Shown: positions 45,496 through 59,010, numbered from the stretch's first letter. The stretch is DNA of 64,000 bases from Kitagawia praeruptora (GCA_037693485.1 CM075350.1:118731001-118795000), one strand, 5' to 3'. A program made the numbers and translations. Notes: generated from the sequence alone by a model not told the origin.

Positions 45496-47337
45496 TAGAA
45501 TTAGATGTGTTATTTATAAACTTTATAATTTTTATTTTTAAATTCAATTCCACTAGATTAGAAATACGAGGAAATATATGATTCTTAATGTTAAGAAATT
45601 GCCCCTGACGGAGTCTATTCTAATAAAAATAAAAAAATTCATGTGTAAATATTATACGAATTCCCGAAAATAAATTATTGCATAGATATAATTTATATCA
45701 TTAACATATGTCAGTTTATGTACTTATCAACATATGTTAGTTTATGTATTTTTTATGAATCGTGAAATCTTTTAAAATGGGTAAACTAGTGTAAAATTAT
45801 AAGGATGAAAGTAGGTTTATAAAATAATGAAATAGTTTAGGAGGCCTAAAATTTAGGTAGTGATTTTGTAGTGTTTAAGGGAGTGAGTATGCATGTTAAG
45901 ATTTATTCAAAAGTTAAATGTACAGTAATCCTCTCTTTTTGTGTGGGTCGGGAGTAACGGGCCTGTACCAAATATAGGGATGTTGTATCGTCGTGGCCCG
46001 TGTGGATAACATTGTCCAGTTCCCAGCATTTCGTAATACCATGCTTCAACAACGTCATGGACTCATGGCCCATGTGCTATGACGGTAGATTGATGCGTCT
46101 CCGATTATAACAATAAACAAATCACGAAAAATAATTATCCATTTTCTCTATTGACTTGCTCTTTTTGGCTTTCGTTTTAAATTACGATGGTCAGAAATTA
46201 AAGATTTAATGTAATACACGTAAGTGAAATATTATTGAGATTTTTTGACAAATATATTGTTAAAGAATAATTTTTTGCAATTTTACTTTTATTAAAAAAA
46301 ATTGTAAATTTACATTTTTATTACAAAAATATCATTTTTATATGTCTCTGCGGAACCCAAAATTATGAAAACAATATCATTACCACATCACCTGTCACAT
46401 CAACTGGGAGTGAAAGCCGTCACGTCAGCAGGAGGTCCAACCCACCTGCCACGTCAATGTCAACAGGGCGGGAACCACCTGTCATGTCAGCTACCACGTC
46501 AGCAGGATGGGATCCACCTGTCACGTGGTACACAATTAGCAGGAACCCAGCTTACTTGCATAATTATTGAATTAAATAAATGATTGTATAAAATTATTGA
46601 ATTTGTAAATATAGTATAATTGTAATGATTTTATAAGTATGGTAATTTTGCAAATGAAATTAAAAAAGATAATACAATTAATAAATATCCAGTATTATTT
46701 TAGGAAAAGTTTTTGATATCTTCCTTAAAATCCTTATTCTTTATTCTTTAGGAGTGATAGTTTCTTTGAAGCAAAGTTGGTGACAAATTGTAATTAAGGA
46801 GAGCTAGTGGATATGTGATTTTGAGACAACTGAAGATTGGATCAACACTCTTTTTTTAGAGTGATGATTATATTTTTAGTTGTTTTCTATTGGTGTGCCT
46901 TCTTAGTGTATTTTTAACTTTTGGATATTTTTCTTTCCGGACTTAAAGGTTCTATTGTCTAATTGTTCGGGGGCAACATGTTTGCCTTTCGGTTAGATAA
47001 TAAACTTTATTGTATGAAAGAAAACCCTTTTTTCGGTTTTGCCGATTATTATATTTCGATACAATTCATATACGTGAATGTATATTCTTGACAAAAATTA
47101 AAGAATAAAAAAAGATGATAGAATCCTGAAATTATTTCAGGATAATTTTTTCAAGATCATATTAAAACACATATATAAACAAATCTAATCATTCATTGTT
47201 AAATATTAATTTATCATATTTTTGCTTTGCTCTTAAATTAGATCAAGTTCAACAGCTTCCCTATCTAGGTTCTTAACTTAGAATTTAGGGAATTTGACAT
47301 AAATTGAAGTTCCAATAGTTTTATAGTGATTCCCTAA
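45496..47337. other. Gene-free interval with a GC-rich repeat cluster
   Basis: No gene is recognised. At 46376-46540 a local GC-rich island repeats 'cacgtcagcagg' and 'ccacctgtcacgt' four or more times; the 72-codon open frame over it is repetitive and probably not coding. 46680-47130 is AT-rich, unassigned. Confidence 0.5.
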
Positions 47338-47710
47338 GAGCAAGTCCAACAATCTCTATATTGCTTCATAAATCAAGATTTAAGGAACTTAGTATAAAAC
47401 ACCACTCCAACAATGTGTTATTGGTTCCCTAAAACACTAAGTACCTTTAGTCATTCCCTACTTTTGGGGAATCACTAGCCTTCCCTAACTTGATTTCTAT
47501 GAATAAAAAATTCATTTCCCTCCATTTTTCAATATTTGTTCACATCTCATTATCTATTTGATTTCAAATTTATCATTATAATAATAATAATAAGGAGTGA
47601 ATATAGGGAATGTTGTTGGAGTTGATGTACAAAATAAGATTCCTAAATCACTAAGAACCATTATTTTATTATATTTTTAAGAATCAACTAAGGAGCTATT
47701 GGATTTGCTC
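47338..47710. mobile_element. Harbinger/Tourist-type MITE (373 bp)
   Basis: Inverted ends GAGCAAGTCCAACAATC and GCTATTGGATTTGCTC (imperfect) flanked by TAA at 47335-47337 and 47711-47713. It appears to sit inside a related outer copy whose flanks continue at about 47230 and 47714-48360. Confidence 0.7.
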
Positions 47711-47940
47711 TAAATCACTAAGAACCACTATTCATTCCCTATTTTTGGGAACCACTAGCCATCCTTAACTTTTTTTTCATCAATAAAAAATTGTTTCCCT
47801 CCATTTTTCCACTAGTTGTCTTGTCTTTATATCATGTTCTAGTTAGTTTCAAATTTATTATTATTATTATAATGATAAGAATTGAATATAGGGATTATTG
47901 TTGGAGTTTGGTATACACAACAAGGTCCTTAAAATACTAA

Positions 47941-48325
47941 GAGCATCTCCAATGGGAGATATCCCTTAGCTAAATTTTAAAATTAATTACCATAAATAAG
48001 AATTATAAAGAATGTGTAAAAAAAATTACATTCCAATGGGACAAAACTGTTATCTATAATTATAGATAATCCCTTGATGTTGGCTATATTTGTCGAACCT
48101 CTAGAGGCCTGTAGTGAATTGCCACATCACTTATTTCTATATTAAAATTATATATTCCATTAATAACAACTTGAAATATTAATAACATACCATTTTTAAA
48201 ATATAGCCAATCATTATAGCCAATACCCTCGGAACACAATGTCTTACAAGTTCGAAAAATTTTACATGATCAATATTTTATGTAATTTAGCCAATAATTT
48301 TTAGCTAACGCCATTGGAGATGCTC
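47941..48325. mobile_element. Harbinger/Tourist-type MITE (385 bp)
   Basis: Inverted ends GAGCATCTCCAATGG and CCATTGGAGATGCTC are perfect over 15 bp, flanked by TAA (47938-47940 and 48326-48328). The interior is AT-rich and non-coding. Confidence 0.85.
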
Positions 48326-48362
48326 TAAGAACCATTATTTTATAATATTTATGAAAAATTAA

Positions 48363-50849
48363 TGTTAGGAATATGTTGTACTTGATGATAACTTCACAAT
48401 CAATCAAAATTGTATAAGTCAAGTTTTGTAATTGTCAACGGATGAGACATTATAACTCTATCCGTTGACAGGTAGCTCATCAACGGATGAGGTTTTGTAG
48501 CATTGATAAGTGGATTTTATATCCACTTGGAACGTTCCATATCGGCTTAAATTGATTGTCTTGAACTCAAGTTTGTTATAGTTTTGATGTGTTTTGTGTA
48601 GATGTGCAGGCTTGCAAGAATGTCGATTAAGGTGATGATTCTGTCGTGTTTTGAGGTTAAATTAATTAAAATTCGGATTTTCTGGGACGGTTGCACAGCT
48701 TACACTGTTTTGGCCATATCTGGAGTTCTATAAGTCCGTTTTCAGCGATCTTACTGCCCACGCGAAGCTTGGGAGATTTTCTACAACATGGGACAGGTGT
48801 TGCACGAGCAAGCTGCGTGTAGTGAGAGCAGGAAGCACGACAAACAGAATGTTGGGAGCAGGGAAATTACTGTTTTGCCCTTTTCAAGTTCTAATTATAT
48901 TTTGGGCAGTTTTTAGCACCTTAATTAAATTCTAATTGTAATAGAAGGTAAATTCTTGCTGGGCAAGAAATCTAGAGCCTATTTAAACACATCTTAGCAT
49001 TGTAAATCATCATAGTTTTATTATTGTAACATAGCTTAGATCTGCAAGGGAGAAAAGGAGAGAAGGATTCAACGCTCGTGACAAGCAACGGATCTAGATC
49101 TACTTCATCTTTTGTGTTATTCTGGATTATAGATTTGTTTTCTCAACTCTTTATTTTAATAATATTATTGTTTCTTTCTTCCATATCTTGTTTATTATCA
49201 TGTTTTCATCAAATCCCATGACGATGAACGGTTCAATTATGGGCTAATCGTTGTCATGGGATTCTAACGGAGTTATTTACGGAACTTAGTATCTTGATGC
49301 TGTAAAGATCTGTGTGTGGTGTTTAATTGATATCCTAGTATGGTTAATCTTAATGCTTTTAGATGCGTAGCTAACATCTAAATTGAATTGTTAATCTCTT
49401 GTGAAGTGAAAGTGGATCTTGAGGTTTAGAACTTGCCATGCTAGCATAGGTTCATAATTGTTTATCAATATGATTCGTGGGTGAGATGAAAATACTCATA
49501 CTGCCCTGTGTGATCTTTATGGATAACTTGTTCTTCAACCGTTATGTTTTCAAATTCTATAGACATATAGGGTCTAAGCATAATTGGTGTCTAATCATCT
49601 TCTATCTCTTTTGTGGATGTATGTTTAGTTTGGTATACGTATGCTGACAGGTAGCGTGTACTTATTTCGTGTTATCCGATCAGATATCAACTCATCGCAT
49701 ATAGAAATTAAAGGCATCAGATCTAAGGGAAGTATTTAATGAAGTTAGAGTCCTATGTTTTTCTCGTATAAGTAATTCGAATTAATTCTCTTAGCTAATT
49801 AATTGTTAGTTTAATATTTTACATCTTAGCATAATTTAGATAATTAAACCCAATTTGTTACTTTTCTTAGCAGTGAATTAAGACAATACATTGTTGCATA
49901 GGCATATTTTCTGATTGAAACTTAACCAGATCTCAGTGGAACGAACTTTAATTGTATTACTTGTGACCACGTATACTTGCGTGATATTGTGTTAACAAGC
50001 ATTCTGCAGTACCTCTATGCTATCAGTTGATAGTGTTTTTATTCAGAGTCATGTTGACCATCAATGGATAGGCAGAATAGGGTGGCCAATTGTAAATAAG
50101 CTATGCTATGTAATTCTGTCTAAGTGAAAGTGAATCAACGGATGAGAACAGGACTCTATCAACGGATACAACTCAAATCTACTCTATAAACGGATGCAGC
50201 TCAAACTACCATCAACGGATGACTGTGTACAACATCAACGGATAATCGTTAACACTTTCTTCTATGCTAGCTGGGAATTAGCAGTTGATAAGGACAGGTT
50301 TGACTGACAGATCACATGGGTTGATAGTGGGTATAAAAAGCAGTATGGCAGCCATACTTTGGAAACACAGAAGAAAGAAGCATTCCATTTACACAGTATA
50401 TACAAGAAAAGTGCGGGGGACATATCTGTTCACAAGGACAACCTTTCGGCTACATGTGGATTTGGAGTGGAGTAGCAAGTCAACTTGAATTAGATTAATA
50501 TTATCTTATTCCGGTAGTACTTGTAAACTTGGGATATATAACCAAGTGTAGCAAATCTTTAGAAACTAAGAAAACAGACATATTTGCTTAGGGTTTCTTG
50601 AATATCCTTAGAAGCAAAGAGTTGTAAAAACAGAAGCTGTGTACATTTGTATCACATAGTTTTCTTCCAATAAAAGTCTCAGGTGGTACATTTAACCACC
50701 TGATTTTTTATGTGTTTGTGAATCATTTCTCATTCAGCAATTATCTACTTATAGATTTCTGTGGTTTTTATCAGAAATTTATAATTATCAAGAATTGTAT
50801 TCAACCCCCCCCTTCTACAATTATACAATTGTGTAATCTGGGAATAACA
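48363..50849 (+). repeat. 5' LTR of a sirevirus-type Copia element (988 bp plus solo-LTR insertion)
   Basis: Starts TGTTAGGAATATG and ends GGGAATAACA, then A and the primer-binding site TTGGTATCAGAGCAAGC at 50851-50867 (initiator tRNA-Met). It is split by a solo LTR. The LTR carries at least seven exact copies of the decamer TCAACGGAT(G/A) or its complement. The 3' LTR lies beyond the window. Confidence 0.85.
48504..49997 (+). mobile_element. Solo LTR of the tRNA-Asp-primed family (1494 bp)
   Basis: Starts TGATAAGTGGATTTTATATC and ends GTGTTAACA, flanked by a perfect 5-bp duplication AGCAT (48499-48503 and 49998-50002). There is no internal region or second LTR. It is homologous to the LTRs at 9682-11113 and 14061-15492 in opposite orientation. 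This is the normal product of recombination between the two LTRs of one insertion. Confidence 0.95.
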
Positions 50850-50908
50850 ATTGGTATCAGAGCAAGCTTCTAACATATTTGAAGTTTAAAGATCAACACA
50901 CTTCCAAC

Positions 50909-53298
50909 ATGTCTAAGAAGGATTATGGAGTGAAGATACCGGTTCTTGATAGAGAAAATTACTTTCACTGGAAAGTAAAATGCGTCTACATCTCATGTCT
51001 ATTGATGAAGGTTTTGTAGATTGCATTGAGAAGGGTCCTCATGTTCCAATGAAGGCGGCTTCAAGAGTTGGCCTTGCTGCAGATGCACCAGACACTTACA
51101 TTCCCAAACCTGTTTCTGAGTGGAGTACTGAGGACGCTGCAGAAGTCCACAAAGATAAAAAAACCATGATTATTCTGTTTAATGGCTTAGAAACAGATAT
51201 GGTTGACAATGTTATCAACTGTACTACCTCCAAGGAAGTATGGGACATTGTTCAAACCCTTTGTGAAGGTACAGAACATGTACGGGAAAACAAGATGCAA
51301 CTACTGATCCAACAGTATGAGCACTTCCATTTCAAGAATGGAGAGACATTGAATGACACATTTAGTAGATTTCAAAAGCTACTGAATGGCTTGAAACTGT
51401 ATGGAAGAATCTACCAAGTGAAAGATTCTAATCTCAAATTTCTGAGATCAATGCCCAAAGAGTGGAAGCCAATGACTGTTTCTCTAAGAAACACTCAAGA
51501 GTACAAGTCATTTACTCTTGAAAGGTTCTATGGAACTTTAAAGACATATGAACTAGAAATGGAGCAGGATGAAGAAATTGAGAAGGCCCAAAAGAAAAGT
51601 GGGTCAGTTGTACTTGTTGCCAACTTGGAGCAGAAGGAGGAGAAGAGGACTGAAGCTGCTAAATCTACACCAAACAGGGAGGTTTGTGAAGGTAGAGCAG
51701 AATCAAGCAAAAGCAAGGAAAAAGTGTCTGAAGAAATGAGTGTCCTTCAGCAGGATGAATTGGATGAGATAGATGAGCATTTAGCCTTTCTATCTAGGAG
51801 ATTCTCTAAACTAAAATTCAGAAGAAACTCTGGGGTGGCTAAGCCATTTAAAAAGGATTTTTCCACAAGCAACTATGTGGATAAATCCAAAATTAAATGC
51901 TACAATTGTGGAATTGCTGGTCACATGATAAGTGAATGCAGGAAGCCTAGATCTGAGAACAAGAGAAAGCCAACTGAAACTGTTGACTACAAGAAGAAAT
52001 ATTTTGATCTTCTCAGACAGAAAGGAAAGGCATTCATGACCCAAGAGTATGACTGGGCTGCTGATGGAAATCATTCTGATGATGATGCTGAGTTTGTCAA
52101 CCTTGCATTGATGGATGATTCTGAGCAGGAAGCAAGTTCAGCTAGCAATCAGGTATTTTCTACTAATCTCTCTGAGCTCACCAAAGAGGAATGCAATAGT
52201 GTTATAGATGATATGTCTACTGAACTATATCACTTGAGTGTTACTCTTAAATCACTTACTAAAGAGAACAATAGGATTAAAGAGACTAATATGTTTTTAA
52301 GTGATAGAAATGCTGCTCTAGAAACTCAATTTCTAGAATTTGAGAAAATGAGAGTTGATTGCAATGATGCTAAAAGTGAACTTGAAGCTGTGTTAAAAAG
52401 AGAACTGATTTTAAGAAACCAGCTTGAAAAAGAACAAAGGATAATTGCTAAATTTCAAAGCTGTAGGAATATTTCTCAAAACATAATAGAAGTCCAGGGA
52501 ATAGAATCATTTGTGAGGGATACCTGGACTCAAAAGAAAAATGAGCTAGAACCTTGCCTTGAGGATCTAGAGACTATTTGTGAATCAACGGATAGTGATC
52601 ATCCGTTGACAGATAAACCATCAACGGATGAGAAGTATCCGTCGACTAACAAAAAGTCTGTTAGTAAGAAGGAACTCAAGAAACTGAATAATCAATATGG
52701 TCCAGTAGCCAAGAACTTTGTTTCTGGTGAAAGTAGCCAAGCCAAGTCAAGTGAGAAGGCTAAGGCAGGTGATTTACTTAACAAAAAGGTTGTTGGTAAA
52801 TCAGTTAATGAAAAGGTAGAGATTGAGGGTAAAAAGAAAAAGAATAGAAATGGTAAGATAGGCATTAACAAGAAAAACAATTATTCTCCTCACAAGTCTT
52901 CTAATTGCAATAGTGTCAATCACCTATCTTCTAATTGCAAGTCTGTTAAAAGGACTCCTGTTCATGTACCTCAATCTATGCCAAGTATGCCTGCAATGCC
53001 TGTTATGCCTGGTTTGTATCAGAATGCTAGTTTTTCAAATCCATATGTGAACATGCCATATGTGTCTAATCCTTATTTTCAATCTGTGAATATGCCACAA
53101 ATGTCATGGAGCATTCCTAGCATGGATAATATGTATGCCAATTTTCCACAAATGCATACATCAAATATTTATGCAAATGAGCATCTGTCAAAACCTATCA
53201 CTCAAGCATCTACACCTAAAATGAAGATTGCTAAGAGTGCAAAACCAAAGGCTAACAAGAAAGGACCCAAGGAAACTTGGGTACCAAAATCAACTTGA
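50909..53298 (+). pseudogene. Sirevirus gag (frameshifted near its start)
   Basis: The natural start is ATG at 50909 (MSKKDYGVKIPVLDRENYFH). One base is missing in the A run near 50977, so the frame breaks after about 23 codons. The remaining 772 codons (50980-53298) are open. They contain a UBN2-like gag core (IDEGFVDCIEKG, EVWDIVQTLCEGTE, FSRFQKLLNGLKLYG). A canonical zinc knuckle CYNCGIAGHMISEC lies near 51898. Then come the acidic EYDWAADGNHSDDDAEFVNLAL segment (shortened here to its flanks), a heptad-rich region around 52170-52460, and a Met/Pro/Asn-rich tail. The stretch 52585-52645 is made of the decamer repeat. The protein forms the particle shell in this family. Confidence 0.85.
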
Positions 53299-54664
53299 TT
53301 TGTATTTTGGAATGTGTGCATGGAAATAAAAAGAATCTATGGTACCTAGACAGTGGATGTTCTAGGCATATGACAGGAGATTCAACCCTGCTCACAGAGT
53401 TCAAGGAGGCAGCTGGCCCTAGAATTACCTTTGGAGATGACAACAAAGGATATACTAAGGGATATGGCTTGATTTCAAAGGACAATGTCATCATTGAAGA
53501 AGTGGCTTTAGTTGAAGGTTTGAAGCACAATTTGCTGAGTGTTAGTCAGATTTGTGACAAAGATTATGAAGTAAAGTTCACTAAAGAAGCATGTGTTGTT
53601 TCTGCCAAGGAAAACAACAATGTGGTATTGACAGGCTTTAGAAAAAGAAATGTTTACATAGCTGACTTCAACTCAGTATGCTCAGAATCCATTACTTGTC
53701 TCTTCAGCAAAGCAAGCAAGGATGAGAGTTGGCTATGACATAAAAAGCTGTCACATTTGAATTTTAAAGTTATGAATGATTTGGTAAGAAAGGATCTTGC
53801 TAGAGGAATCCCTCAATTGGAGTTCATCAAGGATGGATTGTGTGATGCCTGCCAATTAGGGAAACAAAAGAAATCATCCTTCAAGAGCAAGACAGAGTCA
53901 TCCATTGTTAAGCCCCTTCAATTGCTGTATATGGACTTATTTGGTCCAGTAAATGTCATGTCCATTTCAAAGAAGAAATACTGTCTGGTGATTGTAGATG
54001 ATTTTTCTAAGTTTACATGGACCTTCTTCCTGCACTCCAAAGATTGTGTAAGTGAAATCATCATCAATCATCTCAGACTAGTAAACAATGGTTCTGAAGT
54101 AAAAGTGCAAAGAATCAGGAATGACAATGGCACTGAATTCAAAAATTATACAATGAAGATTTTCTGTGAAGAGAATGGAATTGTCCATGAGTTTTCTGCT
54201 GCTAGAACACCTCAACAAAATGGGGTTATTGAAAGGAAAAATAGAACTCTCATTGAAGCAGCTAGAACAATGCTAAGTGAATCAAGATTGCCAACATATT
54301 TCTGGGCTGAAGCTATCAACACTGCCTGTTTCAATCAGAATATTTCCTTGGTCAATCAAGCTAGAGGAATGACCCCTTATCAGTTATTCACCAACAAGAA
54401 ACCAACGTTAGCTTTTCTTCATGTCTTTGGATGTAAGTGTTTTGTGCTAAGAAATCATGGAGATAACTTGGGCAAATTTGAAGCAAAGGTAGATGAAGCT
54501 ATCTTTCTTGGATATGCAGCAGGGAAAGCCTATAGAGTCTACAATCTAAGAATCAACATTGTTATGGAATCTGTACATGTTGTGTTTGATGATCAAAAGA
54601 TTCTAGGTCTAAATGATGAAGGCTTCCATGAAGAATTGAGATTTGAGAATGAGGTAGAAGGTAG
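53277..54664 (+). pseudogene. Sirevirus protease and integrase (interrupted by stop and Tork insertion)
   Basis: The pol frame overlaps the end of gag by about 22 nt in the -1 frame relative to gag. Protease is marked by WYLDSGCSRHMTGD (about 53340). A TGA at 53736 stands where a Trp is expected in the SWLWH motif. The frame then continues with the integrase zinc region (HKKLSHLNF, CDACQLGKQKK) and catalytic core (YMDLFGP, RNDNGTEF, TPQQNGVIERKNRT near 54210). The integrase C-terminal part ends at the Tork insertion point. Confidence 0.85.
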
Positions 54665-55002
54665 TGTTGGGTTTGTGGAGTCTATCAGGTTTCAGAATTG
54701 GAATTGGATTCTGACTTGAGTTAGGAATCCTGAATTGGACTCGAATTAGAGTTAGGATTAGAGTCAGGATTTCAGAATTAGACTCTGATTCTTAGACCCA
54801 GTTTCTTCTCTTATAAATACTCATGTAATTGTAACATAACATAACAACACAACACAATTGTGAGAGATCAATACAAAATTAGTGCGGCTTGTGGAGTAGG
54901 AATTTCCGAACCACGTAAATCTTTGTCTTGTGTGATTGTCATTTATTTTCTTGTTCTTGTTTATTCACTTTGGGTTTTGCTTTCGTTGTTGTATACTCAA
55001 CA
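54665..55002 (+). repeat. 5' LTR of the Tork element
   Basis: Contains a TATA box 'cttataaatactc' near 54811, a likely transcription start region. It has 12 bp more than the 3' LTR, within an 'agagttaggatt' direct repeat. Confidence 0.95.
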
Positions 55003-55032
55003 ACTGGTACCAGAGCCTAGGTTTTCAGGCGA

Positions 55033-58000
55033 ATGGGAGCGATGGCAGAAGAAGGGAAAGTAAAGATCGACAAATTTGATGGCAAAGATTTTGGGTTGTG
55101 GAAGATGCAAATTGAAGATTATTTGTATCAGAAAAAACTACACGAACCGCTGGAGGAGAAGAAGCCAGAAAAGATGGATGACAAAGATTGGAATCTGTTG
55201 GATAGGCAGGCTCTGGGTGTTGTCAGATTGACTTTGGCGAAGAACGTTGCTTATAATATCGTCAAGGAAATGACAACTTATGGATTGATCAAGGCGTTAT
55301 CAAATATGTATGAGAAGTCGTCTGCTTCGAATAAGGTATATTTGTGTCGCTTATTGTTTGCCACAAAATTGAATGAAGGTGATTGTGTTGCTGATCATGT
55401 GAACGAATTTAACTCTATCCTATCAAGATTGACATTAGTGGATATTAAATTCGATGATGAAGTGCAAGCCTTGTTGTTGGTATCCTCGTTACCTGACAGT
55501 TGGTCAGGATTTGTCACTACTATTTGTAATTCATCTGGGAGCAGTAAGATGACTTTTGATGGAGTTCGAGATGCGATTCTTGGAGAAGATATTCGTAGGA
55601 GAAACTCAGAAGAGTCGTCAGGTTCCTTGTTGAGTACTGAGAGTAGAGGCAGAAAGTCCGATAAGGGGCAGAATCAGGGGCGTAGCAGATCGAAGTCACA
55701 GAAGAGAGGACAATCCAAAGATCGCAAAGAGATTGTTTGTTGGAATTGTCAGAAGAAATGTCACTTCAGAAATCAGTGTATGGCTCCCGCAGCTCCTAAA
55801 GGAAAGAAGAAAGAGGATAATTCAGCTAATGTAGTTGAAGAAGTGGCGGATGACGATGCTTTGATTTGTTGTGTTGAATGTTCGGTTGAATCATGGGTTA
55901 TGGATTCTGGTGCATCATTCCATGCTACCCCTTGCAAGGATTTGATGTTAAATTTCAGACTTGGAAATTTTGGTAAAGTCCGTCTTGCTGATGATGAGAC
56001 TTTGGATATTGCGGGCATGGGAGATATTAATCTCAAGACTTCTTTGGGGACTAGCTAGACATTGAAATATGTGCAATACATTCCTGGACTGAAGAAGATG
56101 TTGATATCTGTGGGCCAGTTAGATAAGGAAGGGTATCGAGTTACTTTCGGAGACGGACAGTGGAAGGTTATAAAGGGGAATCTAGTTGTTGCTCGTGGAG
56201 AGAAAAAGGGGACGTTGTACATAGTTGAACAATCTAGCTATGAAGCAAATGCAGTTGCTGATGAGATTGGGTCTTCAACTTTGTGGCACCAAAGACTTGG
56301 TCATATGAGTGAAAAGGGTATGAAGCTGTTAACTTCGAAGGGAAAGATTCCAGAGCTGAAGAATGTGGAAGTTGGGTTCTGTGAGCCATGTGTTCTTGGA
56401 AAACAGAAACGAGTTACTTTTGCAAAATCAGGGAGGACACCCAAGGCTGAGAGGTTAGAGCTAGTTCATACAGATGTATATGGTCCAACAGCAGTTGCGT
56501 CGTTGGGAGGATCTCGCTACTATGTCACTTTCATTGACGATTCCACTAGAAAGGTAAGGGTTTATTTCTTGAAGAATAAATCAGATGTGTTTGCTACTTT
56601 CAAGAAGTGGAAGACTGAAGTTGAAAATCAGACCGGTTTGAAGATTAATAGTCTGATGTCAGATAATGGTGGTGAGTACAGTAGTGATGAGTTTAAAAGC
56701 TATTGCGCAGAATATGGGATTAGAATGATCAAAACAATTCCAGAGACACCGCAGCAGAATGGTGTTGTAGAGCGCATGAATAGAACCTTGAATGAGAGGG
56801 CCAAAAGTATGAGGCTGCATGCAGGGTTGCCAAAGATTTTTTGGGCAGATGCAGTTAGCACAACAGCGTATCTCATAAATAGAGGACCTTCAGTTCCTTT
56901 GGGGTTCAAGATTCCTGAAGAAGAGTGGCAGAAAAAGGAGGTAAATCTTTCACACTTGCGAGTTTTTGGTTGTGTTTCTTATGTGCGTGTTAAAGATTCT
57001 GATAGGGACAAGCTTGATCCGAAAGCAAAGAAGTGTATCTTCATTGGTTATGGCTCAGATGATATGGGTTACCATTTCCGGGATGAATTAACGATTACTT
57101 TTAACGAAAGTGCAGTGTACAAGGATAAGCTTGCAGTCGATTCTGAGTTTGCAAAAGAAAAACCTGAGAAAGAGAAAGCAGTGCTTGAAGATATTACAGA
57201 AAAAGATCTTGCAGGAAATAGTGGGAGTTCGGGGAATGGTGATGACACAGTTCCAGTTACTCCACAGGCTGAGGTAAGAAGATCTAGCAGAATTGTGAGG
57301 CCACCACAAAGATTTTCTCCTTCAGCATATTATATATTATTGACCGAGGATGGAGAGCCTCAGTGTTATTCAGAGGCAGTTCAGGTGGATGATTCAGTTC
57401 AGTGGAAATCAGCCATGGAAGAAGAGATGAGTTCTCTTGAGAAGAATGAAACTTGGTCTTTAACGGAATTACCAGCAGGAAAGAAGGCTTTACAGAATAA
57501 GTGGGTGTTCCGGATCAAAGAAGAACCTGATGGCAGCAAGAGATACAAGGCGAGGTTAGTAGTCAAGGGTTATCAACAGAAAAAGGGTATTGACTATACT
57601 GATATATTTTCTCAGGTTGTTAAGATGACTACTGTTAGAATTGTGCTAAGTATTGTGGCTGCAGAGGAGTTACATCTAGAGCAACTAGATGTTAAGACCG
57701 CGTTCTTACATGGTGATCTTGAGGAAGACATCTACATGGTACAGCCAGAGGGATTTCAGGTAGCTGGGAAAGAAAACCTTGTTTGCAAGCTTATAAAAAG
57801 CTTGTATGGTTTGAAGCAAGCACCAAGACAATGGTACTTGAAGTTTGACAGCTTTATGATGAAGAATTGGTACACTAGGAGTGCTATGAATCATTGTTGT
57901 TATTTTAAACAATTTGATTCATCTTATATCATATTGTTGTTGTATGTTGATGACATGTTGATAGTAGGATCAAACATGAGGGAAATCAACAGGTTAAAGA

Positions 58001-58905
58001 GACAGATGTCTGAGGAGTTTGAGATGAAAGATATGGGTGCAGCAAAACAGATACTTGGTATGAGCATCATAAGGGATAGATCTGAAGGTACTTTGAAATT
58101 ATCTCAAGAGAAGTATATTGAGAAAGTGTTGCAGAAATTCAGTGTCCAGGATGCGAAGACCAGAAGTACACCGTTGGCGACTCATTTTAATCTCACGAAA
58201 AAGCAGTCACCTAAAATGGATGAAGGCAAAAAAGATATGGCTAAAGTTCCATATGCATCTGCAGTTGGCAGTTTGATGTATGCTATGGTGTGTACAAGGC
58301 CAGATATTACTTATGCAGTGGGAGTTGTTAGCAGGTTCATGTCTAATCCAGGAAGAGAGCATTGGGAAGCAGTCAAGTGGTTGTTGCGCTACTTGAAAGG
58401 CACATCCAAGGTTGCGTTATGTTTCAGCAAGAAAGATGTTATCTTGGAAGGGTTCTCTGATGCAGATTTGGGTGGATGTTTGGATACAAGAAAAAGTACT
58501 ACGGGATATATTTTCACTTTGGGTGGCACAGTAGTTAGTTGGATGTCTCGACTTCAAAAGAGTGTTGCTCTTTCAACCACAGAAGCAGAATATATAGCTA
58601 TCTCTGAAGCTAGCAAGGAGATGATTTGGTTGAAGAATTTTCTTGAGGAGTTGGGCAAGAAACAGGCGGACAGTGCTTTGTATAGCGACAGTCAGAGTGC
58701 TATTCATCTTGCGAAGAATCCTGTGTTTCATGCTAGGACGAAGCATATTCAGGTAAGACATCACTTTACAAGAGAGTTGATTAGCAATGGTACTTTGTCC
58801 TTGAAGAAAATCCTTGGTTCAAAGAATCCTGCAGATATGTTGACTAAGGTGGTTACTAATGAAAAGTTGAAGCTTTGCATAGCTTCAACTGGCCTTCAGA
58901 ACTGA
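55033..58905 (+). pseudogene. Tork gag-pol polyprotein with a single internal stop
   Basis: Translation from ATG 55033 is open for 341 codons, meets one TAG at 56056, then is open for 948 more codons to a stop at 58903-58905. Gag has a UBN2 core and the zinc knuckle CWNCQKKCHFRNQC (near 55738; Cys in place of the usual Gly). Protease is WVMDSGASFHATPC (about 55895). Integrase shows HQRLGHMSEKG, CEPCVLGKQKR, HTDVYGP, MSDNGGEY and TPQQNGVVERMNRT (about 56744). RT shows RYKARLVVKGYQQ, LDVKTAFLHGDLEEDIYMVQ and YVDDML (about 57943). RNase H shows SDADLGGCLDTRKSTTGY, STTEAEYIAISEASKEMIWL and YSDSQSAIHLAKN. All catalytic residues I can identify are present. Only the stop just after protease separates it from coding competence. 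Confidence 0.9.
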
Positions 58906-59010
58906 TTGTTGAGAAGGCGCTGCACTAGTTAGAGTTATTGATCGAAGGATTATTTGTTACTAGATTTACAAGAGTGAAGCAAAGATGTGGTCAGACTCCA
59001 AGTGGGAGAT

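Noticed and set aside
46365..46583. 72-codon open frame with HLSCQ-like repeats
   Set aside because: Encoded by a short DNA repeat, no protein features, no promoter or splice context.
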